Shown piece after piece: positions 1-7,976 of a stretch of DNA of 13,463 bases; position 1 is the first letter of the stretch; each line of letters begins with the position of its first letter. The DNA is from an uncultured Christensenella sp. (GTDB lineage: Bacteria; Bacillota; Clostridia; Christensenellales; UBA3700). A program made the position numbers and the translations under genes. The notes under the pieces were generated by a model. That model saw only the letters and a list, made by a program, of their open reading frames with translations. It was not told where the DNA came from and made no database searches. Location of the stretch: positions 1-13,463 of the forward strand of contig CAJTVJ010000036.1 in NCBI GenBank assembly GCA_910579785.1. The letters run 5' to 3'.

Positions 1-35
1 AAAAATACATCTCTCCCATAAGAGAGGTGACAATA

Positions 36-60
36 AAGGACGGCTTGCCGTCCTTATCTT
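36..60 (+). terminator. Intrinsic terminator-like hairpin (AAGGACGG module, copy 1)
   Basis: An 8-bp stem AAGGACGG (36-43) / CCGTCCTT (48-55) with a CTTG loop is followed by a short T-rich tail. The same stem recurs with a different loop at 8336 and 9275. The tail is weak, so function as a terminator for an upstream gene is plausible but not certain. Confidence 0.5.
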
Positions 61-141
61 TTGTCGTCGCACGTACAAAAATACAACTAATCTCCGCATT
101 TTATTTAGGCGGAGAAAGTAATAGAATAAAGATAATAAATA

Positions 142-168
142 GTCACCTCTACCGACGTGGAGAGGACT
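142..168. repeat. Solo palindromic repeat unit
   Basis: Matches the unit found throughout the DGR intergenic regions: GTCACCTC, then ACCGACGTGG, then AGAGGACT. CCTCT pairs with AGAGG, so the unit folds as a hairpin. This copy shows that the repeat family extends across the str operon and is not limited to the DGR. Confidence 0.6.
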
Positions 169-292
169 CGACGAGTTAAATATGGATTGCAGGCATTTAG
201 GTCATAGCGCGTTTTATATATCCTTATATATATTGATAAATATTTATAATAAGAGATACAAATTATATTTTTGAAAAAATCAATGCAAATGC

Positions 293-321
293 TTGACTTA
301 AAATTTAATTACATATAAAAT
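293..321 (+). promoter_or_regulatory. Candidate str operon promoter
   Basis: A -35 box TTGACT (293-298) and a -10 box TAAAAT (316-321) are separated by 17 nt in AT-rich DNA. The predicted start near 328 gives a leader of about 140 nt before rpsL. No other promoter of similar quality lies between here and rpsL. Confidence 0.6.
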
Positions 322-370
322 ATCTGTGATATGGAGTAAAAACATACCCATATTCTATAATTATGCACAA

Positions 371-438
371 AAGAACGGTGGGTGTGACCGTTTTTAGTCA
401 AATATGAGCTTATCCTTCGGGGTTGCTGGATAACTCAT
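371..438 (+). promoter_or_regulatory. Structured rpsL leader: two hairpins, one attenuator-like
   Basis: The first hairpin pairs AACGGT (374-379) with ACCGTT (387-392). It can extend outward through A/T and G-U pairs into a run of five T, which makes it attenuator-like. The second pairs ATGAGCTTATCC (404-415) with GGATAACTCAT (428-438), 11 bp with one bulged C. Both lie between the predicted start and the rpsL ribosome binding site. Ribosomal-protein operons often use such leaders for feedback control; the regulator here is unknown. Confidence 0.4.
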
Positions 439-466
439 CCGACACATCACAATAGGAGGTAACAAA

Positions 467-838
467 ATGCCAACAATCAATCAACTTATCAGGCAGGGCC
501 GTGAGAAGCAAGTCAAGAAGTCTACTGCGCCGATCATGCAGAAGAATCCGCAAAAGAGAGGCGTATGTCTTTCCGTAACGACGACTTCTCCTAAAAAGCC
601 TAACTCAGCTATGAGAAAGATTGCAAGAGTACGTCTCGTCAACGGTTTGGAAGGTACAATCTACATTCCGGGCATCGGACACAACTTGCAAGAGCACAGC
701 GTTGTGCTTATCAGAGGCGGAAGAGTTAGAGATTTGCCTGGTGTTAGATATCACATTATCCGTGGTACTTTGGATAGCGCAGGCGTTGCAAAGCGTATGC
801 AGGCAAGATCCAAATATGGCGCAAAGAGACCTAAATAA
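467..838 (+). CDS. rpsL: 30S ribosomal protein S12
   Basis: S12 of the small ribosomal subunit shapes the decoding centre and contributes to translational accuracy. The 123-residue product has the usual family length and is recognisable end to end: MPTINQL at the start, CPQKRGVC-like NPQKRGVC near 27-34, PKKPNSA at 42-48, GHNLQEHSVVLIRGGR at 71-86 and a KYGAKRPK tail. The start is fixed by AGGAGGT at 453-459. It is the first gene of the str operon, 62 nt before rpsG. Lys43, a classical streptomycin-contact residue, is kept. Position 88 is Arg (codon AGA in GGRVRDLPG) instead of the usual Lys; K88R is a known streptomycin-resistance substitution elsewhere. The neighbouring Asp89 is kept. Confidence 0.99.
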   Translation: MPTINQLIRQGREKQVKKSTAPIMQKNPQKRGVCLSVTTTSPKKPNSAMRKIARVRLVNGLEGTIYIPGIGHNLQEHSVVLIRGGRVRDLPGVRYHIIRGTLDSAGVAKRMQARSKYGAKRPK

Positions 839-900
839 GCAAAAGCTATTTAGTCGGATGTAATTATTATTCACAATCTAAAAAGGAGGTATAGAGTTTT

Positions 901-1371
901 ATGCCAAGAAGAAATTCGGTCCCTGTAAGGGACGTATTGCCGGATCCAATATACGGCAGTAAGGTAATCACAAAGTTTGTCAATCAAATCATGTGGGATG
1001 GAAAAAGAGGTATCGCGCAATCTATCGTGTATGATGCTTTTAATATAGTAGAACAAAAGTTGAACGTGCCAGCTATGGAGGTGTTCAACAAAGCAATGGA
1101 GAACGTAATGCCTACGCTTGAAGTAAAGGCAAGAAGAGTAGGCGGTTCGACGTATCAAGTTCCTATGGAGATCCGTCCGGCGAGAAGACAGACGCTTGCG
1201 ATCAGATGGCTTGTGACTTTCTCACGCAAGAGAGGCGAGAAGACCATGGTCGACAGAGTTGCCGCAGAATTGATGGACGCTTACAACAACACGGGCAATT
1301 CCGTCAAGAAGAAAGAAGACATGCACAGAATGGCAGAGGCAAACAAGGCTTTTGCACACTATCGTTGGTAA
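901..1371 (+). CDS. rpsG: 30S ribosomal protein S7
   Basis: S7 is a primary 16S rRNA-binding protein that starts assembly of the 30S head and lies near the E-site tRNA. At 156 residues it has the standard bacterial length. Recognisable features are the MPRRNSVPVRDVLPDP start, the NAM-like FNKAMENVMPTLEVKARRVGG segment (residues about 63-83) and the AEANKAFAHYRW end. AAGGAGG (882-888) precedes the ATG. The gene lies between rpsL and fusA (30 nt) in the conserved str order, so it is co-transcribed with them. In E. coli S7 represses this operon by binding the rpsL-rpsG junction; whether that applies to the 62-nt gap here is unknown. Confidence 0.99.
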   Translation: MPRRNSVPVRDVLPDPIYGSKVITKFVNQIMWDGKRGIAQSIVYDAFNIVEQKLNVPAMEVFNKAMENVMPTLEVKARRVGGSTYQVPMEIRPARRQTLAIRWLVTFSRKRGEKTMVDRVAAELMDAYNNTGNSVKKKEDMHRMAEANKAFAHYRW

Positions 1372-1401
1372 TCCCTGCGGTACTTAAATAAGAGGTAAAA
1401 A

Positions 1402-3498
1402 ATGGCAAGAGAATATTCTTTGGAAAATACAAGAAATATCGGTATTATGGCGCACATCGACGCAGGAAAGACAACGACGAGTGAAAGAATCCTTTTCTAT
1501 ACGGGTATCAATCACAAGATCGGCGAAGTTCACGAAGGCGCCGCTACGATGGACTGGATGGAGCAAGAGCAGGAGAGAGGTATAACAATCACGTCTGCTG
1601 CTACCACCACGCATTGGAAGGGTACCTGTATCAACCTTATCGACACCCCCGGACACGTTGACTTCACGGTAGAAGTTGAGCGTTCGCTCCGTATCTTGGA
1701 CGGCGCAGTCGCATTGTTTTGCGCAAGAGGCGGCGTAGAGCCGCAGTCTGAGACGGTGTGGAGACAGGCTACGAAGTACCACGTACCGAGAATTGCATTC
1801 GTCAACAAGATGGACAAAGACGACGGCAATTATTTCAGAACTATCGAAATGATGAACAACAGACTTAGCGCCAACGCATTTGCTATGCAATGTCCTATCG
1901 GCGCTGAGAAGAACTTCAAAGGAGTAATCGACCTTTTGACAATGAAGGCTTACTACAATGAAGGCAAAAACGGTGAAATTCTCACCGAGAAAGAAATACC
2001 TGCCGAGTATGCAGACCAGGCAGAGGAATTGAGAGCGGCTTTGATAGAAAAGGTTGCAGAGTTTGACGATTCGCTGATGGAGAAGTTCTTTGAGGGCGAC
2101 ATAAGCGTTGAGGCAATGCCGAAGTCGTTGTTGCAACCTATCATTAGAAAGGCTACTATCGATATGAAGATAACTCCGGCATTCTGCGGAACTTCGCTTG
2201 GCAACAAAGGCACGCAGCTTTTGCTTGACGCGATCGTAGATTATTTGCCTGCTCCGACCGACGTTCCAAACGTGACGGGAACAGAGCCTGGCAAGAAGGA
2301 CGGCGAGATAACAAGAAAGTCGTCCGATGCAGAGAAGTTCAGCGGTCTTGCGTTTAAGATAGCTACCGACCCGTTTATCGGAAAGCTTGCTTTCTTCCGC
2401 GTATATTCCGGCGTATTGACAAAGGGCTCGTACGTATACAACTCCACCAAAGACAAGAGAGAAAGAGTCGGTCGTCTTGTAAGAATGCACGCCAACAGCC
2501 GTACTGAAATCGACGAGGCGTATGCAGGCGACATCGTTGCTATCGTAGGTCTCAAAGACACGACGACGGGCGACACGCTTTGCGACGAAAACGCACCGAT
2601 CATCTTGGAGTCGATGGAATTCCCGGATCCGGTTATTCAAATCGCTATTGAGCCAAAGACGAAGGCAGGACAGGAGAAGATGGGCTTAGCTCTTCAAAAA
2701 CTTGCAGAAGAAGACCCGACTTTCAAGACTTACACCGACCAAGAGACCGGACAGACGATAATTGCCGGTATGGGCGAGTTGCACTTGGATATAATTGTTG
2801 ACAGATTGAAGAGAGAATTCAAGGTCGAAGCCAACGTAGGCGCACCGCAAGTTGCTTACAGAGAGACGATACGCGACACCGTCAACGCAGAAGGACTCTT
2901 TAAGAGACAGTCGGGCGGTAAAGGTCAATACGGTCACTGTAAGATCGTCATTTCGCCAAACGAGCCGGGCAAGGGCTTTACCTTTGTCGATAAGACAGTC
3001 GGCGGCAGCATTCCTAAGGAATACATCCCGGCAGTTGAGGCAGGTATCAAAGAAGCTTCCAGGAGCGGTATTTTGGCAGGATATGAGACGGTTGACTTCA
3101 ACGTTGATTTGGTCGACGGATCTTACCACGAAGTCGACTCTTCGGAAATGGCGTTTAAGATTGCAGGCTCTATGGCATTCAAAGACGGCGTAAGCAAGGC
3201 TAAACCTGTGCTTTTGGAACCTATAATGAGCGTTGAAGTACAAGCTCCCGAGGATTATCTCGGCACTATACTCGGCAGCGTAACGGCTAGAAGAGGTAAC
3301 ATCAAGACGACGGAAGAGCGCAACGGCGTTCAGGTAGTCGACGCAGACGTACCGCTTGCAGAGATGTTTGGTTATGCTACTGATTTGAGAGGCTCCACGC
3401 AAGGAAGAGGCAACTTTACTATGCAGTTTGACCACTATGCGGAAGTTCCTAAGTCCGTATCCGAAAAAATTATCGGAGCAAGGGCAAAAAAGGCTTAA
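1402..3498 (+). CDS. fusA: Translation elongation factor G
   Basis: EF-G is the GTPase that drives tRNA-mRNA translocation and, with RRF, ribosome recycling. The 698 residues fit the canonical five-domain protein. GTPase motifs are visible: P-loop AHIDAGKT (17-24), switch I RGITI (59-63), DTPGH (81-85) and NKMD (135-138). The G5 region reads CGTSLGNKG. Domain IV tip residues (SGGKGQYGHC; HEVDSSEMAFKIAGS) are intact and no internal insertion is seen, so this is a canonical EF-G rather than a TetM-type or fusA2 paralogue. It follows rpsG by 30 nt with an AGAGGT site. A separate promoter follows the gene, so tuf can be expressed independently. Confidence 0.99.
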   Translation: MAREYSLENTRNIGIMAHIDAGKTTTSERILFYTGINHKIGEVHEGAATMDWMEQEQERGITITSAATTTHWKGTCINLIDTPGHVDFTVEVERSLRILDGAVALFCARGGVEPQSETVWRQATKYHVPRIAFVNKMDKDDGNYFRTIEMMNNRLSANAFAMQCPIGAEKNFKGVIDLLTMKAYYNEGKNGEILTEKEIPAEYADQAEELRAALIEKVAEFDDSLMEKFFEGDISVEAMPKSLLQPIIRKATIDMKITPAFCGTSLGNKGTQLLLDAIVDYLPAPTDVPNVTGTEPGKKDGEITRKSSDAEKFSGLAFKIATDPFIGKLAFFRVYSGVLTKGSYVYNSTKDKRERVGRLVRMHANSRTEIDEAYAGDIVAIVGLKDTTTGDTLCDENAPIILESMEFPDPVIQIAIEPKTKAGQEKMGLALQKLAEEDPTFKTYTDQETGQTIIAGMGELHLDIIVDRLKREFKVEANVGAPQVAYRETIRDTVNAEGLFKRQSGGKGQYGHCKIVISPNEPGKGFTFVDKTVGGSIPKEYIPAVEAGIKEASRSGILAGYETVDFNVDLVDGSYHEVDSSEMAFKIAGSMAFKDGVSKAKPVLLEPIMSVEVQAPEDYLGTILGSVTARRGNIKTTEERNGVQVVDADVPLAEMFGYATDLRGSTQGRGNFTMQFDHYAEVPKSVSEKIIGARAKKA

Positions 3499-3523
3499 CA
3501 TTTAATTTCTATATAAATAAATG

Positions 3524-3552
3524 TTGACAAAGTATAAAAAACAAGATAAAAT
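3524..3552 (+). promoter_or_regulatory. tuf promoter
   Basis: A consensus TTGACA (3524-3529), a 17-nt spacer and TAAAAT (3547-3552) sit in the 111-nt fusA-tuf gap, followed by an AT-rich leader and AGGAGGA at 3594-3600. A strong private promoter fits the need for EF-Tu in excess of EF-G. Confidence 0.75.
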
Positions 3553-3609
3553 AAAAAAGTAAAAAAAATAACGATTTATTCAATTAATAATCTAGGAGGA
3601 TAATTAATT

Positions 3610-4812
3610 ATGGCTAAGGCAAAATTCGAAAGAAATAAACCACACGTTAATATCGGTACTATCGGTCACGTTGACCACGGTAAGACTACTCTTACAGCCG
3701 CTATTACAATGTATTCTTCCGCTAAGGGCTTCGCTCAAAAAATGAGATACGACGAAATCGATAAGGCTCCGGAAGAGAAAGAGAGAGGTATTACTATAAA
3801 TACCGCTCACGTTGAGTACGAGACCGCTACGCGTCACTATGCTCACGTTGACTGCCCGGGACACGCAGACTACGTTAAGAACATGATCACCGGTGCAGCA
3901 CAGATGGACGGCGCAATCTTGGTAGTTGCTTCTACCGACGGTCCGATGCCACAGACAAGAGAGCACATTCTTCTTGCTCGTCAGGTAGGCGTTCCTTACA
4001 TCGTAGTATTTATGAACAAGACGGATCAAGTTGACGATCCAGAACTTTTGGAACTCGTTGAGATGGAAATCAGAGAGCTTTTGAGCGAGTACGGTTTCCC
4101 TGGCGACGACACTCCAATCATCAAGGGCTCTGCGCTTTTGGCTTTGGAAGCTGCTTCCAATGACAAGGCTGACGATCCTGCTTGCGTTTGCATCCAAGAA
4201 CTTCTTGATGCAGTTGACGCTTACATTCCTGCTCCTGAGCGTGACACTGATAAGCCATTCCTTATGCCTGTCGAAGACGTATTTACCATCACAGGTAGAG
4301 GTACGGTTGCTACCGGTAGAGTAGAGAGAGGTGTTGTAAGAGTTCAAGATAAGGTGCAAATCGTTGGTATCAAAGACACGACTGACACGACTGTTACAGG
4401 TCTTGAAATGTTCAGAAAGCTTCTTGACGAGGCATTCGCTGGCGACAACGTAGGTGCATTGCTCCGTGGTATTGACAGAAAGGGCATCGAGAGAGGACAA
4501 GTCCTTGCTAAGCCTGGCACCATCAACCCACACACTAAGTTTGCTTCACAAGTATACGTATTGACAAAAGACGAAGGCGGCCGTCATACACCGTTCTTCA
4601 ATGGTTACCGTCCACAGTTCTATTTCAGAACAACTGACGTTACCGGCTCCATCAAACTCCCTGACGGCGTAGAAATGGTTATGCCTGGCGACAACATCAA
4701 CATGGACGTAACTTTGATTACTCCTATCGCTATCGAAGAAGGACTTCGTTTCGCTATCCGTGAGGGTGGTAGAACTGTTGGTTCCGGTGTCGTTGCTAAG
4801 ATCACTGAGTAA
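3610..4812 (+). CDS. tuf: Translation elongation factor Tu
   Basis: EF-Tu delivers aminoacyl-tRNA to the ribosomal A site as a GTP ternary complex. The 400-residue protein has the usual three domains. GTPase motifs are GHVDHGKT (19-26), RGITI (59-63), DCPGH (81-85, with the catalytic His85), NKTD (136-139) and SAL (174-176). The C-terminus ends REGGRTVGSGVVAKITE. The start is set by AGGAGGA nine bases before ATG. Last gene of the str operon, with its own promoter and a strong terminator 22 nt after the stop. The NKTD motif, where NKCD is common, keeps the guanine-specificity residues. No sign of damage. Confidence 0.99.
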   Translation: MAKAKFERNKPHVNIGTIGHVDHGKTTLTAAITMYSSAKGFAQKMRYDEIDKAPEEKERGITINTAHVEYETATRHYAHVDCPGHADYVKNMITGAAQMDGAILVVASTDGPMPQTREHILLARQVGVPYIVVFMNKTDQVDDPELLELVEMEIRELLSEYGFPGDDTPIIKGSALLALEAASNDKADDPACVCIQELLDAVDAYIPAPERDTDKPFLMPVEDVFTITGRGTVATGRVERGVVRVQDKVQIVGIKDTTDTTVTGLEMFRKLLDEAFAGDNVGALLRGIDRKGIERGQVLAKPGTINPHTKFASQVYVLTKDEGGRHTPFFNGYRPQFYFRTTDVTGSIKLPDGVEMVMPGDNINMDVTLITPIAIEEGLRFAIREGGRTVGSGVVAKITE

Positions 4813-4833
4813 TTCAAACAATTCAAAATTAAG

Positions 4834-4863
4834 AGGAGTTTCCGAAAGGAGACTCCTTTTTTG
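4834..4863 (+). terminator. Intrinsic terminator of the str operon
   Basis: A 10-bp stem AGGAGTTTCC (4834-4843) / GGAGACTCCT (4848-4857), with one T-G wobble, closes a GAAA tetraloop and runs into seven T. Its position just after tuf and its near-ideal form make this the clear end of the operon. Confidence 0.93.
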
Positions 4864-4885
4864 TTGCAGTAGAGAGGTATGTGAC

Positions 4886-5423
4886 AAAACCTGTATATAG
4901 TTGACGATTATAGGGGATATGAAGCATTGTGAGAGTGAACATAGTTTGGTGCGTTGTAATCAATAATTGGTCACTTCGACCGTAGTGAAGAAGTCTAATC
5001 AAATTAAAAATATAAAAGGATGAGACCTCTCCGCTACGGTCGAGGTGACAAAACCTGTATATAGTTGACGATTATAGGGGATATGGAGCATTGGGAGAGT
5101 GGGCATAGTTTGGTGCGTTATAATCAATAATTGGTCACTTCGACCGAAACGTAGTGAAGCGGAGAAGTCTCAACCTTGTGAAAATAAGCGGATGAGATAA
5201 CTCGACTGCGCCCGATATGACTAAATAATGATTGACTATAAGCAATATGTGGTTACTTCGACCGTAGTGGAGAAGTCTAGTCAAATTAAAAAGATAAACG
5301 GATTAGATTTCTCCGTGCGCTTTGCTTAGTCGAAATGACATTGCTTACGTAACATTGACGATTGTAGGAGATATGGAGCATTGGGAGAGTGGGCATAGTT
5401 TGGTGCGTTATAATCAATAATTG
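4886..5423. repeat. 84-nt AT-rich spacer module, three clean direct copies
   Basis: Copies lie at 4886-4969, 5050-5133 and 5340-5423. The first two differ at about five positions. All contain GGGATATGRAGCATT-like or GGAGATATGGAGCATT-like sequence and end in CAATAATTG immediately before a GTCAC repeat unit. More diverged copies occur at about 6948-7043, 7132-7216, 9107-9190 and 9341-9439. The module always joins the right-hand unit of one palindrome pair to the left-hand unit of the next. I see no gene in it. Confidence 0.75.
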
Positions 5424-5450
5424 GTCACCTCGACCGCAGCGGAGAGGTCT
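4970..5450. repeat. Palindromic repeat array I (tuf to RT gap)
   Basis: Left-facing units are at 4970-4996, 5134-5170, 5252-5278 and 5424-5450. Their inverted partners are at 5022-5049, 5193-5221 (degenerate) and 5305-5339. Each unit folds as a hairpin because the YYTC arm matches the GARR arm (for example ACTTC with GAAGT, ACCTC with GAGGT, ATTTC with GAAAT). Paired units also pair with each other as an 80-90-nt inverted repeat. No open reading frame here looks real. Confidence 0.8.
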
Positions 5451-5466
5451 AAACGAGTTAAATAAG

Positions 5467-5511
5467 TACCGACAAAATGTAGCGTAAGCGTACATTTTCG
5501 TTTGGTCGGTA
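5467..5511. repeat. Long two-tier hairpin upstream of the RT gene
   Basis: The outer arms TACCGAC (5467-5473) / GTCGGTA (5505-5511) and the inner arms AAAATGTA (5474-5481) / TACATTTT (5491-5498) form one nested structure with six unpaired bases in the 3' arm. It is not followed by a T-run, so a terminator role is not supported. Confidence 0.55.
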
Positions 5512-5568
5512 ACTAAATATAGTTTTCACAATGTCAACTTCTTCTAAATGCGGCTATTGCAAGGATAG

Positions 5569-5600
5569 AAAAAATATAGATAAATCTATATTTTTCTTTA
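5569..5600. terminator. Possible bidirectional terminator hairpin before the RT gene
   Basis: A perfect 11-bp inverted repeat, AAAAATATAGA (5570-5580) / TCTATATTTTT (5585-5595), encloses a TAAA loop. The A-run on one arm and T-run on the other could stop transcription from either side. It is AT-only apart from one G-C pair, so termination strength is uncertain. Confidence 0.4.
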
Positions 5601-5695
5601 ATATTGTCATTTCTATATTCTATGGTTATCGAGGTGTGTCAATATACTATTTTTTTGGTTAAATCGCTTTGAAAACACTTTGCGAAAAGGCAAAA

Positions 5696-6814
5696 ATGTT
5701 GTATCATATAGAAGTGATAACAAAAACATTTGAAGAACTATTTACTTACGAAGCACTTTATAGGGGACACTTGCGCGGAAGACGTTGCAAGAGAGACAAA
5801 AAGCCGCTGGTACGATTTGAAATGACGATGTTGAGTCATCTGAATGAATTGCACGAAGATTTGATGAGCGGCAAATACAAAGTCGATAAATACCACAGTT
5901 TTATAGTCGAAGAGCCTAAAAAGCGAGAGATACAGACACTGCCGTATGCCAACAGAGTGGTGCAGCACGTCATATGCGACGATATGCTTGCTCCATATTT
6001 TTTGCGGCATACGATAGTAGACAACTGCGCATGTCAAGAGGGCAAAGGCGCGCATTTTGCATTGAACAGATTTGAGAGAAAGCTCAAAGAATACGTCAGA
6101 CAAAACGGCGTCAACGGATACTTTCTCAAATGCGACATTTTGAAATATTTTCCCAGCATGCCTCACAAACTTTTGGCGCACACGATTTGCAAGCATATCA
6201 AAGACGAAAAGATAAAAAAGGTAGTGGGCGACATAATAGACAGCTATCACACCAGCGAGGTTTTTTTGAATAAGTACGGTATAGAGTCGTATAGCGCCGA
6301 CCCGATCAAGACGGGACGGGGAATACCTATCGGCAATCAGACAAGTCAGGTCTTTGGCATGTATTATCTAGATAAGGTCGACAGACTTGTCAAGGAGAAG
6401 TTGCGTATCAAGGTATATTCGCGGTATATGGACGACTTTGTGTTGCTGCATAGAGATTTGCAAGTTGTCAAAGACGCGCTTGAAGAGATAAAAAAGGTGG
6501 TCAAGCAGTTGGGGCTTTATCTCAACGATAAGACGCAGATTTTTCCAATAAAGAATGGTGTGACGTATCTAGGCTTTCGCTTTATTGTGACAGAGGACGG
6601 GAGGGTAATAAAGACTGTAAAGAAAGCAACAAAAAGGCGGTTGCGTTGGCGGGCAAAATTGGTGAAAAAAGCGTATCTTGATAGGTCGATACCGATAGAG
6701 CGAGTAAATTGTTCGTTGGCAGCTTTTCACGGACATTTGACACACGCGCACTGTCATGACTTTGAGAGAGAGTTGAATAGAAGATTGACTTTTGAAGATA
6801 GGGAAAAGAAATAG
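5696..6814 (+). CDS. DGR reverse transcriptase (Brt-type)
   Basis: Copies the template-repeat RNA into adenine-mutagenised cDNA for replacing VR. The palm domain shows motif A KCDILKYFPSM (Asp at residue 147 from ATG 5696), GIPIGNQTSQ (209-218) and the catalytic YMDD (244-247). The IG-x-x-SQ form of the QG motif is typical of DGR enzymes; group II intron RTs usually carry PQGG. The 372 residues fit the DGR family and no maturase or endonuclease domain follows. The chosen ATG has AAAAGG five bases upstream; an in-frame TTG at 5669 would add nine residues but has no Shine-Dalgarno. The gene lies between repeat arrays I and II, about 600 nt before the accessory gene, so it is probably transcribed alone. 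RT upstream of avd and TR is an uncommon order. Confidence 0.93.
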   Translation: MLYHIEVITKTFEELFTYEALYRGHLRGRRCKRDKKPLVRFEMTMLSHLNELHEDLMSGKYKVDKYHSFIVEEPKKREIQTLPYANRVVQHVICDDMLAPYFLRHTIVDNCACQEGKGAHFALNRFERKLKEYVRQNGVNGYFLKCDILKYFPSMPHKLLAHTICKHIKDEKIKKVVGDIIDSYHTSEVFLNKYGIESYSADPIKTGRGIPIGNQTSQVFGMYYLDKVDRLVKEKLRIKVYSRYMDDFVLLHRDLQVVKDALEEIKKVVKQLGLYLNDKTQIFPIKNGVTYLGFRFIVTEDGRVIKTVKKATKRRLRWRAKLVKKAYLDRSIPIERVNCSLAAFHGHLTHAHCHDFERELNRRLTFEDREKK

Positions 6815-6867
6815 GAAAGTGACGTCGGGGAGTTGAAAGCTATGTTGCAGTAATGAGAATATATGCG

Positions 6868-7304
6868 GTCACCTCGACCGCAGCGGAGATGTCTAATCGA
6901 ATTGAAAAGATAAATGGATGAGATTTCTCCGTTACAGTCGAAATGACATTGCTTACGTAACGTTGACAATTATAGGGGATATGGAGCTTTGAGCATTTCT
7001 CAATGCTACATTTCCTTAGTAATTGTGACTTTTATAAATAAATGTCACTTCGACCGAAACGCAGTGAAGTGGAGAAGTCTCAACCTTGTGAAAATAAGCG
7101 GATGAGATTTCTCCGCGTTGGTCGAAATGACATAGCTTTGTATATAAGTTATTATAACATAAGATATGAAGCATTGGGAGAGTGAGCATAGTTTAGTACG
7201 TTGTAATCAATAATTGGTCACCTCGACCGAAACGCAGTGAAATGGAGAAGTCTCAACCTTGTGAAAATAAGCGGAAGAGATTTCTCCGCGTTGGTCGAAA
7301 TGAC
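6868..7304. repeat. Palindromic repeat array II (RT to avd gap)
   Basis: Three head-to-head pairs are present: 6868-6894 with 6920-6947, 7044-7080 with 7104-7131, and 7217-7253 with 7277-7304. The last two start 173 nt apart. Several copies have compensated arms (ACTTC/GAAGT, ATTTC/GAAAT); the 6868 copy has one uncompensated change. Diverged 84-nt spacer modules lie between them. The region 6815-7411 holds no convincing gene. Confidence 0.8.
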
Positions 7305-7411
7305 ATAACTTCGTATATAAGTCATTATAACATAGGATATTAGACGTTGGAAAAATAGCAAGCATTAGGAGGTCAAACAACTTAACACAAAAGGAGAAAA
7401 AATACAAAAAA

Positions 7412-7903
7412 ATGGAAAACACAGAAGAAAAAACATTGCAGGAATTGACAAAGGAGATAGACGTAGAACTTGGCGTTCCGTCATATCCGCAAAATGGAGT
7501 CGTGGGAGGCGTAAGCAGAAAGCCTTTTCGCATTCACGATTTCGACACACCCAAGGACAAGGAAATGGCGGTATTTACCCACGCAAAGAAGTTGAGCGAA
7601 TACATATTTGTCATTACAGAAAAATCGCCTGCCAAATTGAGGTGGAATATAGTATCGCGCTTGCTTAATTGCTCGGTGGATATTATCGAAAATTTGTATA
7701 CCGCCAACTACATGAGGGGCGAAGACAGAATTGCTTGGCAGAAAAAGGCGATGATATCGTTGAATCTATTGGACTTTTACACCGAGACAGCCAAGACCAA
7801 GCAGGCGATAAGCGTCAGGCAAATGACGATAATCGTCAAGCAAATCACCGAGGTGCGAAAGCTCCTGACAGGATGGGTAAAAGCAACAAAAAGCAAATTG
7901 TGA
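7412..7903 (+). CDS. avd: DGR accessory variability determinant (Avd-like four-helix bundle)
   Basis: Avd is a small basic protein that forms a pentameric four-helix-bundle barrel, binds the reverse transcriptase and template RNA, and is needed for mutagenic retrohoming. Residues about 57-160 show the family pattern: AKKLSEYIFVITEKSP, then RWNIVSRLLNCSVDIIENLY, then KAMISLNLLDFY and KQITEVRKLLTGWVKATK, with a lysine-rich end. The related S23/23S rRNA intervening-sequence proteins share this fold, but the reverse transcriptase and the adjacent TR argue for Avd. At 163 residues it is longer than many Avd proteins because of an N-terminal extension of about 50 residues (with GVPSYPQNG and RIHDFDTPKD) whose role I cannot assign. 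AAGGAG at 7391-7396 precedes the ATG with rather long spacing. TR begins 73 nt after the stop. Confidence 0.88.
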   Translation: MENTEEKTLQELTKEIDVELGVPSYPQNGVVGGVSRKPFRIHDFDTPKDKEMAVFTHAKKLSEYIFVITEKSPAKLRWNIVSRLLNCSVDIIENLYTANYMRGEDRIAWQKKAMISLNLLDFYTETAKTKQAISVRQMTIIVKQITEVRKLLTGWVKATKSKL

Positions 7904-7932
7904 TTGCATTATAATTGCTATTCATATATAAT
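7904..7932 (+). promoter_or_regulatory. Possible separate promoter for the template RNA
   Basis: A perfect TATAAT (7927-7932) lies 17 nt after TTGCAT (7904-7909), between the avd stop and TR. The -35 matches consensus only in TTG. If real, it would allow TR RNA to be made without avd mRNA. Co-transcription from avd is the alternative. Confidence 0.35.
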
Positions 7933-7976
7933 ATATAAATAGATAGGGCGTAAGTTTTCTGATTGAAGGAGGCTCA

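Larger units (their letters stand above)
1..292. other. Gene-free, repeat-bearing region upstream of the str operon
   Basis: I see no credible coding sequence here. The stretch holds a terminator-like hairpin (36-60), a perfect 7-bp inverted repeat TCTCCGC/GCGGAGA (91-97 and 109-115), and one solo copy of the palindromic repeat (142-168). A degraded repeat half lies at 8-31. The end of any upstream gene, such as rpoC, is not visible, so the str operon starts its own transcription unit. Confidence 0.6.

Noticed and set aside
1384..2640. 418-codon reverse-strand open frame opposite fusA
   Set aside because: Shadow of a highly conserved gene; its translation shows no domain and the forward strand is unmistakably EF-G.
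4743..4812. EF-Tu Ser in GRTVGSGVV as a kirromycin-resistance change
   Set aside because: From memory, Ser at this position is common in Bacillota EF-Tu, including sensitive species, so it carries little information.
5696..6814. Group II intron maturase or retron reverse transcriptase
   Set aside because: No maturase or HNH region follows YMDD, the motif is IGNQTSQ instead of a PQGG type, and a TR/VR pair is present.
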